DNA of 64,000 bases, from contig DYEQ01000034.1 of assembly GCA_020725645.1 (NCBI GenBank), positions 1-64,000 of the forward strand, in the 5' to 3' direction. Each line of letters opens with the position of its first letter. The first letter of the stretch is position 1. Made by a program: the position numbers and the translations under genes. The notes beneath the pieces are model-generated. The model worked only from the letters and a program-made list of their open reading frames with translations. It was not told the origin of the DNA and searched no databases. Shown in pieces: positions 33,881 to 44,545 of this stretch. The DNA is from Candidatus Fermentithermobacillaceae bacterium (GTDB taxonomy: Bacteria > Bacillota > Sulfobacillia > Fermentithermobacillales > DUSS01).

Positions 33881-35653
33881 TCAGGAAGCTACCAGGGCAT
33901 CCATGGCGGTCATCCACTCCCGTACCGCGCGCCTCCGCACTTCCGGGTTTTCTGGCATCCTAATGGGCCTTCCCCGGCCATCCAGCACTATCCCGCAGTA
34001 CCCACCTCGGAGGCGGGCCTTCACGCTTACGCCCGGCCCTGCTCCGGCATCGAATTTCTTTTGAGGAACGATCTCGGTTTCGAGGATTTCGCCGGGTTCC
34101 AGCGGAATCCGTTGGATCCCGCCGGAGAAGATACGGACCGTCTTACCGCCCACGGTCAACTCAGCGATCACCGTACCGTCTGCCACCGGCGGACCCTTCG
34201 GAGCTATAACAGTTCCGAGGGGCACTAAAGCGATGTTGAAGAGAATATCCCGGGCGGCATCCGGAACTGTCTTGAGGAACATGCCCACGTGAGGAAAGAG
34301 GAAGTCCCGGTCCATGTATATCTCAGTAACTCCTCCAGGCTCAAGACCGTCGTTGAGCATCATCATCGCCTGCCCGTACCTGGGAGCGTACGAGATAGCT
34401 CCCCCCGTTCCGACGACGGCACCCACTTTCGACATGTCCAGCTTGACCTCACCGGTCCCCGTTTGATTGAATATGTCGCTTATTTCCCTCTTCTTCTGAA
34501 TACCCTTCAAGCCCCGGGCGAGAGAGCGATGGTGCTCCAGGGACAACCTCAAAGCTTCCCTGCACAAAGCCTGCTCCAGCATGAGGTCGACGGCGGTCTG
34601 GGGCAGGGTTGTGGGCCGGATCATCTTGTTGAAGTTCCAATCCCTCAACTCTCTCTCGGTGATATCTGCGGGAACCCACCGTAGGACGTTGTCGGGACGG
34701 GCCTCGACCATCACGTTGCCCATGCTGTACGACATCCCGAGGTTAGCTGAAACGGTCCTGTAAAACTCCCCGTTCAGTACGGAAAAGACGTCGGTGGTAG
34801 CTCCTCCCACATCTACCCCCAGCACTCCCGAACCGAGCGTGGTCCGGAGGTATTTCAACACTTCGCCCACGGCGACGGGGGTGGGTGAGATCCTGTCACC
34901 CGCCCAGGTCAGGAGAGTCTCGTAGCCGGGGGCATGCGACATAACGTGGTCCAGAAATAACCTATGGATTTCGGCAATACACGGCTCCAGCACTTCGTGT
35001 TCGAGGTCGGGTCGCAGATTATCGGTGAAGGTGACATCCATGATGTCGGACATGACGTCGTTTACGTACTCCCGGGCGGATACGTTTCCCGCGAACACGA
35101 CGGGGACCTTAAATCCTTGTCCGAAACGGGGCCTCGGGTTAGCTGCTGCGACGAACTCGGCGACCGCTGCGACGCTCGAGATGTTCCCTCCGTCCGTCCC
35201 CCCCGTGATGAGGATCATGTCGGGCCGGAGCTTCCGTATCCGCTCTATCTTCTCCGATACCATCCGCGCGTCATCCATGGCAATGACATCCAGGACCACC
35301 GCGCCCGCACCCAGCGCAGCCCTGTGAGCTGATTCCGCGGTGAGGTGTTTGGCGAGGCCCGCGACGAGCATTTGGAGACCGCCGCCCGCGGACGAAGTCG
35401 CCACGAACAAATCGACTCCTTCCGGTCCCGCCGAGGGTGAAAGAAGCCTCCCGGCTTCCAGGAGATTGAGAGCTGTCCTGGATTCGAGCCTTCCCAGAGC
35501 CTTCCTCACCCCGATCATTACGTCTAAATGAGGCGCCTCGACGGTAGTGGGCGCAGTAGCTTTTCCTTTCATTTCCCAACCAGAAGAGCTTCTTTCAAAA
35601 ACCGTAGCCTTTGTCGTAGTGCTTCCCACGTCCACCGCCAGGATGCGTTGCAC
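33881..35653 (-). CDS. glmL: GlmL/MutL-type ASKHA ATPase (copy 1)
   Basis: A 590-residue protein of the MutL (glutamate mutase-associated) family. ASKHA motifs: phosphate 1 ILAVDVGSTTTKATVFE near the start, DMILITGGTDGGNISSV, phosphate 2 GVDVGGATTDVFSVLNGEFY RTVSANLGMSYS, and the adenosine motif AVVGTGGAISYAPRYG. Family members lie beside adenosylcobalamin mutases such as glutamate mutase and ornithine aminomutase and are proposed to reactivate them. Here the neighbours are FtsX-type ABC genes and the sandwich protein rather than a mutase; the nearest mutase-like gene is at 14.8-16.4 kb. A second copy is at 62.6-64 kb. Confidence 0.85.
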   Translation of the reverse strand: MQRILAVDVGSTTTKATVFERSSSGWEMKGKATAPTTVEAPHLDVMIGVRKALGRLESRTALNLLEAGRLLSPSAGPEGVDLFVATSSAGGGLQMLVAGLAKHLTAESAHRAALGAGAVVLDVIAMDDARMVSEKIERIRKLRPDMILITGGTDGGNISSVAAVAEFVAAANPRPRFGQGFKVPVVFAGNVSAREYVNDVMSDIMDVTFTDNLRPDLEHEVLEPCIAEIHRLFLDHVMSHAPGYETLLTWAGDRISPTPVAVGEVLKYLRTTLGSGVLGVDVGGATTDVFSVLNGEFYRTVSANLGMSYSMGNVMVEARPDNVLRWVPADITERELRDWNFNKMIRPTTLPQTAVDLMLEQALCREALRLSLEHHRSLARGLKGIQKKREISDIFNQTGTGEVKLDMSKVGAVVGTGGAISYAPRYGQAMMMLNDGLEPGGVTEIYMDRDFLFPHVGMFLKTVPDAARDILFNIALVPLGTVIAPKGPPVADGTVIAELTVGGKTVRIFSGGIQRIPLEPGEILETEIVPQKKFDAGAGPGVSVKARLRGGYCGIVLDGRGRPIRMPENPEVRRRAVREWMTAMDALVAS

Positions 35654-35668
35654 CTCGAGTTCCCCCTT

Positions 35669-36367
35669 TCATAAGCCTCCACACGCACCGCACTTAGCGC
35701 AGGAGGGATTGGGTATGACATAAACCGGTTTGTTCATCAGGAGCTGGTCGGTAGTCGCGTTTTTCAAGAGGAGAAGCGGCAAGAGGGAGCCCAGAAAAAC
35801 GGCGCCCAGGGCGATGCCGGCCGAAGCTAGAATGGATGCAGGCGACGTGAGCCAGGTGCCCCACACTAATTTGGAAGCTACCTGTCCGGTCCCAAGACCC
35901 AAAGGTATTCCAGGAGCACCCGTGAGGAGGGCTTCGAAAAGGAGCAGCCTCTGGAGTTCCTTGGTGGTGCCTCCAACCGCCCGCATTACGCCCAGAGCTC
36001 TCTTCCGTCCCAGGAGGGAGGCAGTCAAAAGACACGTTATCGCCGCGGCGCCCAGCACGGGAAGGAAGGCGAGAACGCTCCTCCAGCCGCCTAGAGCAGC
36101 CCTACATGCATCCCTGGCGAGCATCCGGCCGGCGAATTCCGGCCCTGCGGGTTCCAGCTCGCACACGTCGTCGCATACCAAGTTCGGAGCGCGAACCCTG
36201 GCCACCGTCGTTTCTACGACGGTTCCCATATATCCGAGGACCATCATCGCCATCACCGCCGTAGATGCCACTACAAGGGAAATGAACACCATCTGAAACG
36301 GGCGCATCTTTACCCTCCTGATGGCGAGGAGCAGGTATATGTCGACCTCCCTCACACCAGCGCGCAC
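35669..36367 (-). CDS. Short FtsX-like ABC permease with Cys-rich tail
   Basis: A 232-residue permease with an N-terminal membrane helix, a short external loop (LVCDDVCELEPAGPEFAGRM) and three helices in the FtsX arrangement (RALGVMRAVGGTTKELQRLL LFEALLTG). It lacks most of the large extracellular domain of MacB/FtsX proteins. The last residues are SCAKCGACGGL, a CxxCxxC tail that could bind metal or be a palmitoylation-like or redox site; this is unusual. Located between the ATPase and glmL, 15 bases before glmL. GTG start 36367 follows an AGGAGG, but an internal GTG twelve bases later is possible. Confidence 0.75.
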   Translation of the reverse strand: MRAGVREVDIYLLLAIRRVKMRPFQMVFISLVVASTAVMAMMVLGYMGTVVETTVARVRAPNLVCDDVCELEPAGPEFAGRMLARDACRAALGGWRSVLAFLPVLGAAAITCLLTASLLGRKRALGVMRAVGGTTKELQRLLLFEALLTGAPGIPLGLGTGQVASKLVWGTWLTSPASILASAGIALGAVFLGSLLPLLLLKNATTDQLLMNKPVYVIPNPSCAKCGACGGL

Positions 36368-36414
36368 GACCTCCTCGGCCCCCTTTCCGGACGGGATGCT
36401 CTTTTAAGTGGTAA

Positions 36415-37098
36415 CTATTCCATTATCCTGCCGTCCCTCAGTTTCACCACTCTGGTGGCGTACTCCTCAAATTCCGAAGCGTGAGACGCGACGATGAAGG
36501 TTTGGCCGTCTATACGGTTAAAATCCCTGAACAGCTCCATAACTTCCCGGGCGGTCTTGCTATCGAGGTTTCCCGTAGGTTCGTCCGCCAGTATGAGCGA
36601 GGGCTTCGGCGCCAGCGCCCTTCCGATCGCGACTCGTTGCTGCTCCCCTCCGGAGAGCTCGACGGGATAGTGATTGGCCCTACCGTCGAGATGTAATCTG
36701 GATAAGACACTTGCCACACGCTCGTGTATCTCGCTGGGAGCTACGCCGGCTATCCTAAGAGGAAAAGCTATGTTTTCCCATGCGGTAAGTTCCGGAATCA
36801 GATTGAAGAACTGAAACACAAATCCCAAATCCTTCCTCCTCAAGAGGGCCAGGTCGTCCTCGCTCATTCTCGAGAACTTTCTGCCCTTCATGATGACCTC
36901 ACCATGGGAAGGACGATCTATTCCTCCGAGGATGTTGAGGAGCGTGGTCTTGCCCGATCCCGATGGCCCCTCGAGGAGCACGAACTCACCCGGATACACC
37001 ACGAGATGCACGTTCTGAAGGGCGAACACTCCGTCCCCCACCGGGTAGAATTTGGTCACTTCGTGGCACCTGATTATCGCGTTTTCATACCTGTCCAC
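36415..37098 (-). CDS. ABC transporter ATPase, LolD/MacB type
   Basis: From GTG 37098 (GGAGG 9 bases upstream) 227 residues. Walker A is GPSGSGKTTLLNILGGID, the Q-loop DLGFVFQFFNLIPELTAWEN, the signature LSGGEQQRVAIGRALAPKPS, Walker B LILADEPTGNLDS and the H-loop VASHASEF. It powers FtsX-type permeases, usually lipoprotein, peptide or drug movement without substrate-binding protein. It overlaps the preceding permease by 14 bases and is flanked by two permeases. Confidence 0.93.
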   Translation of the reverse strand: MDRYENAIIRCHEVTKFYPVGDGVFALQNVHLVVYPGEFVLLEGPSGSGKTTLLNILGGIDRPSHGEVIMKGRKFSRMSEDDLALLRRKDLGFVFQFFNLIPELTAWENIAFPLRIAGVAPSEIHERVASVLSRLHLDGRANHYPVELSGGEQQRVAIGRALAPKPSLILADEPTGNLDSKTAREVMELFRDFNRIDGQTFIVASHASEFEEYATRVVKLRDGRIME

Positions 37099-38515
37099 GG
37101 GCGAGCACCTCCGCACACGGAAGTCTCGAAGCGAAAGCGACCACGGACGAGCCCATAACCAGCGAAATCACGACCGCGGCGCCGAAGGCAAGTCCCACGT
37201 CAGCGAGAGCGGCCTTTAGGAACGGCGAAATGGGTAACTCGGACCCGATCCAGTCGAGAAATCTCAAGCACTCCGCCGGGACGAGCCCGATGGCCGAGCC
37301 GACCAGGAAAACCCAGAGCATGACGGAGTATACGTATACTGCGATTTGCCTGGACGTAGCTCCGACAACCCTCAATAGGCCGATTTTCCGCCTGGACTGC
37401 GAGATCATGATGTAAACGCTTCCACACACAATGGTTCCGGAAAGGGCGTAGGTCAGAACGAGCATGACGAGCTTGGTATCGGACAGGGCGACGGGCAGGG
37501 GCAAACCGGCGACCCGGATCTCGCCGAGTTCTGGGATCGTGAAAACGGCGTACCGGCCGTGTAGCGCATCCCGGACGGCCCGGGCTACCACCTTAACCAT
37601 GGCCATTTTGTCAACCCGGACGGCGAGCTGGTAACAAGCGAGTTCCCTCCACCCGGCCCTGACACACATGCTCCGAAATACCTGTTCAGTGACCATAATC
37701 TCGGGCCGGTCCCATTCGAAGGTCGGCGGACCTTCGGGGGCCGGCACTCGACCGCCAGTCGGGACTCCCCTTCCCCCTCCGGGAATCCCGGCCTCCCGTA
37801 GTCGCCTCGACATGTCGTACTGGCCCGAGCTTCTCAGAGTAAACTCAACGCACCTGGTCCAATCCACCTCCCCGGGGATTGCCCCCGGTGCGGGGAGAAC
37901 CAGTTGGAAACTTTCGCCCGCCCGGACTCCGGCGATGGCCTTCCCCCGGAAAACGGGAACGATGGCTTCTTCCTCACCCCGGTTCCACAACCGCCCGTCT
38001 GCGAGATACTCGGTCATCGAGTAAAGGTCCGTCTCGAACGCGGGATCTCTAGCTCTGAGGATGGCCTCGAACTTTCCTCGGGAAGTCTCCACGTAACACG
38101 GAAGGGAATAATAGGGGATCGTAGCGGTGACTCCGGGAATCCCCCGGATCTTCCCGGCGATCTCCTCTAGGCTCAGGGGAGCCCATTCGGGTGTCCCCGG
38201 GAAAGCTAGATAGCCCCGGGACGGGAGGTCGGGGAGGTAGTATTCGAGGTACGATTGCCAGGGACGGCCTTTCCACGGTCGCCACTCCATTTCCGGACCG
38301 GATCCCGGCGTCAGGAGGTCGATACCGGAGAAAATCAAAATCTCACCGCCGGCAAGAGCCCTCATCTCCGGAGCGAACCCCTGTGGGTACCCCGCGAGAA
38401 CAGCTCTATATCCCACCAGGGAAAACGCGGCAATAGCTACAGCAATCAACGCCGCCGTTACCCTGGTGGGATTCGCCCTGAGTTCCCTTACGGCTAGCAG
38501 CGGGAAATCCAGCAC
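37085..38515 (-). CDS. FtsX/MacB-like ABC permease, long form
   Basis: A 476-residue permease. An N-terminal helix (ALIAVAIAAFSLVGYRAVLA) is followed by a large extracellular domain (about residues 45-345) and three C-terminal helices with KIGLLRVVGATSRQIAVYVY S, the FtsX family loop. GTG start 38515 with AGGTGAG upstream. It is the first gene of the operon with the ATPase, short permease, glmL, sandwich protein and small membrane protein. Substrate unknown; MacB-type mechanotransmission of a periplasmic-type or surface process is the family expectation. Confidence 0.85.
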   Translation of the reverse strand: MLDFPLLAVRELRANPTRVTAALIAVAIAAFSLVGYRAVLAGYPQGFAPEMRALAGGEILIFSGIDLLTPGSGPEMEWRPWKGRPWQSYLEYYLPDLPSRGYLAFPGTPEWAPLSLEEIAGKIRGIPGVTATIPYYSLPCYVETSRGKFEAILRARDPAFETDLYSMTEYLADGRLWNRGEEEAIVPVFRGKAIAGVRAGESFQLVLPAPGAIPGEVDWTRCVEFTLRSSGQYDMSRRLREAGIPGGGRGVPTGGRVPAPEGPPTFEWDRPEIMVTEQVFRSMCVRAGWRELACYQLAVRVDKMAMVKVVARAVRDALHGRYAVFTIPELGEIRVAGLPLPVALSDTKLVMLVLTYALSGTIVCGSVYIMISQSRRKIGLLRVVGATSRQIAVYVYSVMLWVFLVGSAIGLVPAECLRFLDWIGSELPISPFLKAALADVGLAFGAAVVISLVMGSSVVAFASRLPCAEVLARGQV

Positions 38516-38771
38516 AAGCTCTCACCTACCTCCCCACTCTCACATCCCCTGGAGAGCTACAACCCGTTTGGACTGAGTATATGATGCAACAATGTGAGTC
38601 TCCTCCCTCGCGTTGCTGAAATCTAATGCGATTAAATGGCAGGCCTAATTGCTGGGTGCCGGGTATTGCTCAAGGTAATTTAAAATGGTAAACGGGTCAC
38701 GGTCCGACATCAAAGTTACCCACAGTGATGAAGCACCGAGAAACCGGTGCCGTCTCCAAAAGCCTCGAACG

Positions 38772-40751
38772 TCATCGCATATTCGTCCGCAGCCAGTTAC
38801 CGCGTTCCTGCATCACCCGGTAGAGGGGGTCGCCCTCTTCTTCCATGAAAGTCGCGTATGCATGGCATGCCCAGGACTCAAGAGAAGGAGCTCCGTGCTC
38901 CTGGGCAATCCGTATCGCCCTCGTAAACAGGTCTCGCGCCTTCGTCTTGAGCCCGCGGGCCGAGAAAACCTCCGCCTGCGCGATCAGTGCCAGAACGAGA
39001 CCTTTAACCATCTTGGTTCGTTCGAACAGGGTGAGGGCGGTTTCCAACTCGGGAACGAGCTCAGCCAAATCCCTCGATCTATGCAGCAGAATAAGCGACC
39101 TTACTGCCCCGGCCACAGCCATCCCCAGGAACTCGGCGTCGTCGAGCTTTCGGGCAAGCTTCCGGGCCTCTCCGAACTGTTCCAAGGCTAGAGAGGCCTT
39201 TCTCTGCATGAGGAAAACCCGCCCGAGCTCCAGCCGCGCCCGCAAGCCAGGTTTCCGGTCCCCCTTTTCCGAAAGAGCCAGGACCCGGGTCAAATTGGTT
39301 TTAGCATCGTCAAGCCTGCCTTTCTCGATAGAGAGCATTCCGAGACCGAGAAGGGCTCGCTGGAGACCGCTGGAGTAGTCGATGGTTCTGGAGAGGTCTA
39401 AAGCTCTTTCCAGCTCCGCCTTTGCCCGACCGAGATGCCCGCGCTCCAAAAGGATCTCCCCCAGGGTGCACCTGAGTCTCGCCTCTTCCTCCCCCGTCTT
39501 CGCAAGTTCCAAGGCTTCCTCAATGGCCTTTTGAGCTTGTTCCCATCTGCCCGATCTGGCTTCCACAACCGCTAGGAACTCTAGAGCCAGGACTGTTTCG
39601 GCAACTTTGCCCAGGGACCGCCATATTCCCAGGGCTTTTAGCTGGCTTTCGCGAGCCTGCACCAGTTCTCCCAGTTCCAGGCAGCACGTAGCAAGCATCC
39701 CGTGGCAGTACGCCTTTTCAGAAGGGGGTGCTTCGAGAAGGCGCAAAAGCCCGAGTTCCACTTCAAGGAAGCCCCGCACTCTCGACCATTGCCGGCCCTC
39801 AACCGATTGCTCCCAAGCTTTCCGGTAGTACTCCCGTGCCCGTTCGAGCTCGCCTGCGCTGAGAAACAGGGCCCCGATGTAACTCGAAAGGTCGTCTCGG
39901 ACGAGGTCTTTCAAGGCTCTAGCTAGTGACGAAGCAAGCTGCCTGAGACGTCCGGTAGAAAGATGCTTCCGGATCCGCCACCAAAACTCGTCCTCGTTGA
40001 CAACGGCCATAAGACCTCCTTCTCCGTCTTTTGTAAGAAGGGCAAGCCCGTTCTCTTGAAACCACTCAAGCCCCGCGATCACCCTCCCCACCGGCCATCG
40101 CAAAGCATCGACCAGCACGTCAACGGGAACGCCTCCGGGAATCTCCATGGTGAAGCTCAGCGCCCCCGCGAGGGTCCGCAAATCCTCATCGACCGGGACA
40201 TTTTTTGATCGCTCCACCGCATCCTGCAGGAATTCTACCGGCACGGTCCCCACCAGGTCAGCCCCCGAAACACCCGGCGCCGCCGCCTTTGCCCGCAACC
40301 GGGAGGCCCTCACCTTGTTCCAGTCTTCCAGAGTGCCACGGATGACAGCTCCTAGTCTCTCTAGCTCCTGCTCGGAGAGCGCGTTCAACCGCCTGTACAG
40401 GGAACTTTTGAATGCGAGATCATCGACCCCAAGGGCGAGAAGGAGGTCGTCGACGGCCAGGATAGCTTCGGGGACTCCCGAAGATGCCAGCTGCGAAACA
40501 GCTTCTCCGGGGCATATCAGGAGTTCCTCCTCTAAGTCCGCGTCCTCTCTCAAAAGCTGCCATACGCTCACTCCAAGAGCTAGGGCGATGGCGTCTTTGT
40601 GGAAGTCTGAGAGGTTTTCGCGCTCGCCCGACAGTATTAAGGACAGGTACGAGGGGCTGAGGCCCACCATCGAAGCGAGCTCTTTAACCTTTATACCCCT
40701 TTTGTCCATGAGTTTCTTGACGTTTTCCCGGAAGAGCTCGGCTGATTTCAT
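38772..40751 (-). CDS. XRE-family HTH regulator with a long TPR region
   Basis: From ATG 40751 (GGAGGG upstream) 659 residues. An N-terminal Cro/C1 HTH (about residues 8-62: LMDKRGIKVKELASMVGLSP SYLSLILSGERENLSDFH) is followed by a middle region of unknown fold and then at least eight TPR-like helical hairpins from about residue 290 to the end (e.g. ELERAREYYRKAWEQSVEGR, RWEQAQKAIEEALELAKTGE, HLGRAKAELERALDLSRTI). The size and layout recall signal-peptide-sensing or sporulation regulators (RRNPP-like), but no signal gene is visible nearby. Divergent from guaB. Targets unknown. Confidence 0.78.
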   Translation of the reverse strand: MKSAELFRENVKKLMDKRGIKVKELASMVGLSPSYLSLILSGERENLSDFHKDAIALALGVSVWQLLREDADLEEELLICPGEAVSQLASSGVPEAILAVDDLLLALGVDDLAFKSSLYRRLNALSEQELERLGAVIRGTLEDWNKVRASRLRAKAAAPGVSGADLVGTVPVEFLQDAVERSKNVPVDEDLRTLAGALSFTMEIPGGVPVDVLVDALRWPVGRVIAGLEWFQENGLALLTKDGEGGLMAVVNEDEFWWRIRKHLSTGRLRQLASSLARALKDLVRDDLSSYIGALFLSAGELERAREYYRKAWEQSVEGRQWSRVRGFLEVELGLLRLLEAPPSEKAYCHGMLATCCLELGELVQARESQLKALGIWRSLGKVAETVLALEFLAVVEARSGRWEQAQKAIEEALELAKTGEEEARLRCTLGEILLERGHLGRAKAELERALDLSRTIDYSSGLQRALLGLGMLSIEKGRLDDAKTNLTRVLALSEKGDRKPGLRARLELGRVFLMQRKASLALEQFGEARKLARKLDDAEFLGMAVAGAVRSLILLHRSRDLAELVPELETALTLFERTKMVKGLVLALIAQAEVFSARGLKTKARDLFTRAIRIAQEHGAPSLESWACHAYATFMEEEGDPLYRVMQERGNWLRTNMR

Positions 40752-40855
40752 TTCTTGCCCTCCGTGCCCCGGCTCGAGCCTGAACACCGGCCGGTGCTCC
40801 AGATTTCGTCTTCATCGCCTCGATATCCTGTCTTTTGGATGTCTGGTAGCTTCCG

Positions 40856-40884
40856 TTGTCAGGAGAAATCTCCCGTGATAGACT
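40856..40884 (+). promoter_or_regulatory. SigA-type promoter for guaB
   Basis: TTGTCA at 40856-40861 and TAGACT at 40879-40884 with a 17-base spacer. It sits 68 bases before the guaB start, whose ribosome site is GGGAGG about 10 bases upstream of ATG. No purine riboswitch was recognised between them. Confidence 0.65.
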
Positions 40885-40952
40885 CGGGAAAACGAGATGC
40901 TGTTCGTGTGACGGCGCTCCTCTTACAGCTATCCTCGGGAGGTTTGATATAG

Positions 40953-42410
<1,458 letters not shown>

Positions 42411-42590
42411 GGCGCCCAACGAGCACTCAACCTTCGCCCGGTGAATCTAGGGGTTTGCGGCCTGACTCTTCCGTCACGCCGTTGTGTCCGGCGCCGGATG
42501 TGACGCCACCAGGCCACAGTATTCCTGAGGACAGACATCTTTCACCCCGCGCCGGAACGGCCCCTTGTAAACCTGTACCTAAGGCTCCCA

Positions 42591-43970
42591 TCAACGCGTG
42601 GGGGAGCTTTCCGGCGACGCCCCGGAACTTGCATCGACGGTGGGTCGACCGGGGGCACCCGGAGGAAGATGCTCCACACCCCGGGTGTACCGGTTCCCCG
42701 CGTTCCAGAGAAGCCATGTATTGATGCCATGTTCGTACGTAGCTTTGATCTGCGCCTCGACCTCGCCGGGCCCGTACTGGATATTGAGGCTGAAGTCCTG
42801 AAGCCATGGTCTTATCTTGGCCCGGCGACCTTCCGAACGCCTCAACGCGTCGGCCAAAGCTCGCTTTACCACTTCGTAAGGGTGAGCTTCCGGCACTTCA
42901 AACCCGTAGATCCCGCTGTTGTAGTAATGTGATGGGTACACCATGGGTGAGACGAAATCGACCACGTCACATATCTCTTCGAACTTCTGTCCTATCCCCA
43001 TATCATCCTCGGCCAGCGTAGTAAACCCGAAGACATCGGCGGAGAGGAGAACGGGATTATTCCCTTCCTTCAGGGTCTCATCGATGTATTTCAAAAAAGC
43101 TTTAATGCAGGCCGTTCTCGAACCCAACCCCCGTTCGTCCGGCATGATGGCGCCCCCTGCCGTCTTGGGGAGGTTGTCCGGGAACCTAACGTAATCCAGC
43201 TGTATTTCGTGAAATCCCATGTCCTTAGCCCAGAGGCAGACGTTCCTTATGTGTTCCCAGTTTCTCATGTCATAAGGATTAAGCCATACCATCCCCCCTC
43301 TGTCCCTCCACAGGGCCCCGCCGGGATAGCGTATGGCCCGCTGGGGCTCGAGATTGGCCAGATAGGGGTCCTGGAAAGCGACAACCCTGGCGATGAGATA
43401 GTATCCGTTTTCTCTCAATAGCCGGATAAGAGCTTTAAAGTGCGTGTAGTTGTGATGACGCCCCGGCACCCCTTCCGGAGGTGCGCAAGGAAGGTATCCG
43501 GCGTTATCTTTTACGTCGATGACCAACGCGTCAAGCCCGGAGTCGTCTAGAAACCTGATCAGGGGTAGGAAAAACTGGGGGTTGCCGGCCGTCCGCATGG
43601 TCACGTACAAGCCCCGGGCCTCGAGTCCCCGGTTCATCAGGTCCTTAAGTGCTTGAGCTCTGACTTCTTCCGGACTCGGCTTGTTCCCGGTACCAGCTTT
43701 TTCCCCGTTCCCCGAGGGCTCCTGCGAAATAGGTGGGGCCTCTTGCGGTTTGGGGGAAGATTCCCGGTACGTCCCAGGATATTGAGCGTCCGGCAGATCC
43801 GGGCGTTCGCGCCCCACGGGAACGGTCACGGCCAGCATCACCGGCAGTAGGAGGTACAGAGCGACGATGCTCAGGCGACCAAACCTGTTAGAAACCGGGC
43901 GACAGTCCGTCGGAGAACCCGTTTCCCCGGGCGGTTTCGTCCTTTTAGCCGACTCGGGATATTCGAACAA
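42591..43970 (-). CDS. Putative glycoside hydrolase (DUF4015/COG1306), membrane-anchored
   Basis: A 459-residue protein with TTG start at 43970 (GGAGG 8 bases upstream). A membrane anchor at about residues 34-52 is followed by a 60-residue Pro/Ser/Glu-rich linker and then a TIM-barrel-like domain: ARGLYVTMRTAG, GLDALVIDVKDNAGYLPCAP, GYYLIARVVAFQDPYLA, WLNPYDMRNWEHIRNVCLWA K, FHEIQLDYVRFPDN (likely acidic catalytic/substrate residues) and SPMVYPSHYYNSGIYG. This pattern marks the DUF4015 putative glycoside hydrolase family. The extracytoplasmic substrate is unknown. Confidence 0.82.
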   Translation of the reverse strand: MFEYPESAKRTKPPGETGSPTDCRPVSNRFGRLSIVALYLLLPVMLAVTVPVGRERPDLPDAQYPGTYRESSPKPQEAPPISQEPSGNGEKAGTGNKPSPEEVRAQALKDLMNRGLEARGLYVTMRTAGNPQFFLPLIRFLDDSGLDALVIDVKDNAGYLPCAPPEGVPGRHHNYTHFKALIRLLRENGYYLIARVVAFQDPYLANLEPQRAIRYPGGALWRDRGGMVWLNPYDMRNWEHIRNVCLWAKDMGFHEIQLDYVRFPDNLPKTAGGAIMPDERGLGSRTACIKAFLKYIDETLKEGNNPVLLSADVFGFTTLAEDDMGIGQKFEEICDVVDFVSPMVYPSHYYNSGIYGFEVPEAHPYEVVKRALADALRRSEGRRAKIRPWLQDFSLNIQYGPGEVEAQIKATYEHGINTWLLWNAGNRYTRGVEHLPPGAPGRPTVDASSGASPESSPTR

Positions 43971-44061
43971 AGTAGCGACCTCCGGTCCAAGTGAGAGTAG
44001 TTTCCCACATTCTTCGTGTTAGACTGGGATTTACCCTTCTTTGTTCCCGGAGGTCGTACCT

Positions 44062-44541
44062 CTATTTCGGGCCTGTCGAATCATACCTGAGAGCTACCGA
44101 TATCTCCAGGTAACCGAGCCTCAATTCCAGGGGTATCACCAACCTTTGGATGTCCAGGGTGGAGATGACCACTCCCCGTCCGGCGATTATCGACGGCGGG
44201 CTCAACCGGCAGCGGAACCCCTCTTCCTCTAAACCGGAAGCAGCTCTTCCGGTGATGATGTTCCCCATCTCAGCGATGGCCGACTCAGCCAGGGCATCGA
44301 AAACCGGCACCGGTTCCCCTATCAATACCGAGGCGATGCTCTTCGCGGTCCTCTCGGACATCGAATACAGTACAACACCCTCGGCGTCGCCCGTCACCCC
44401 TATGGCGACGTTCACCTCTCCGCTCGTGCACTTGGACGAATCGAGCCTGAGCTGACCTCTCGTGACCTCCATGTTCAAATGTTCCTCGAGGAAGCTGTAC
44501 GCAGCTTTCAGGAACGGGTTTACTATTTCAGCTTTCAGCAT
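44062..44541 (-). CDS. cheX: CheX-like chemotaxis phosphatase
   Basis: A 159-residue CheX/CheC/FliY family protein. The phosphatase motif E-x-x-N is visible in ESAIAEMGNIITGRAASGLE E, preceded by GVVLYSMSERTAKSIASVLI GE. The N-terminus (AEIVNPFLKAAYSFLEEHLN MEVTRG) is typical of CheX. Such proteins remove phosphate from CheY-P. Last gene of the chemotaxis run, 4 bases after cheR. Confidence 0.85.
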   Translation of the reverse strand: MLKAEIVNPFLKAAYSFLEEHLNMEVTRGQLRLDSSKCTSGEVNVAIGVTGDAEGVVLYSMSERTAKSIASVLIGEPVPVFDALAESAIAEMGNIITGRAASGLEEEGFRCRLSPPSIIAGRGVVISTLDIQRLVIPLELRLGYLEISVALRYDSTGPK

Positions 44542-44545
44542 TCCA

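Noticed and set aside
33881-35653. DNA mismatch repair MutL
   Set aside because: The MutL name here refers to the glutamate mutase-associated ASKHA family; no GHKL ATPase motifs are present.
42427-42807. 126-codon minus-strand ORF downstream of guaB
   Set aside because: It overlaps the end of the glycoside hydrolase gene in another frame and has no protein-like composition.
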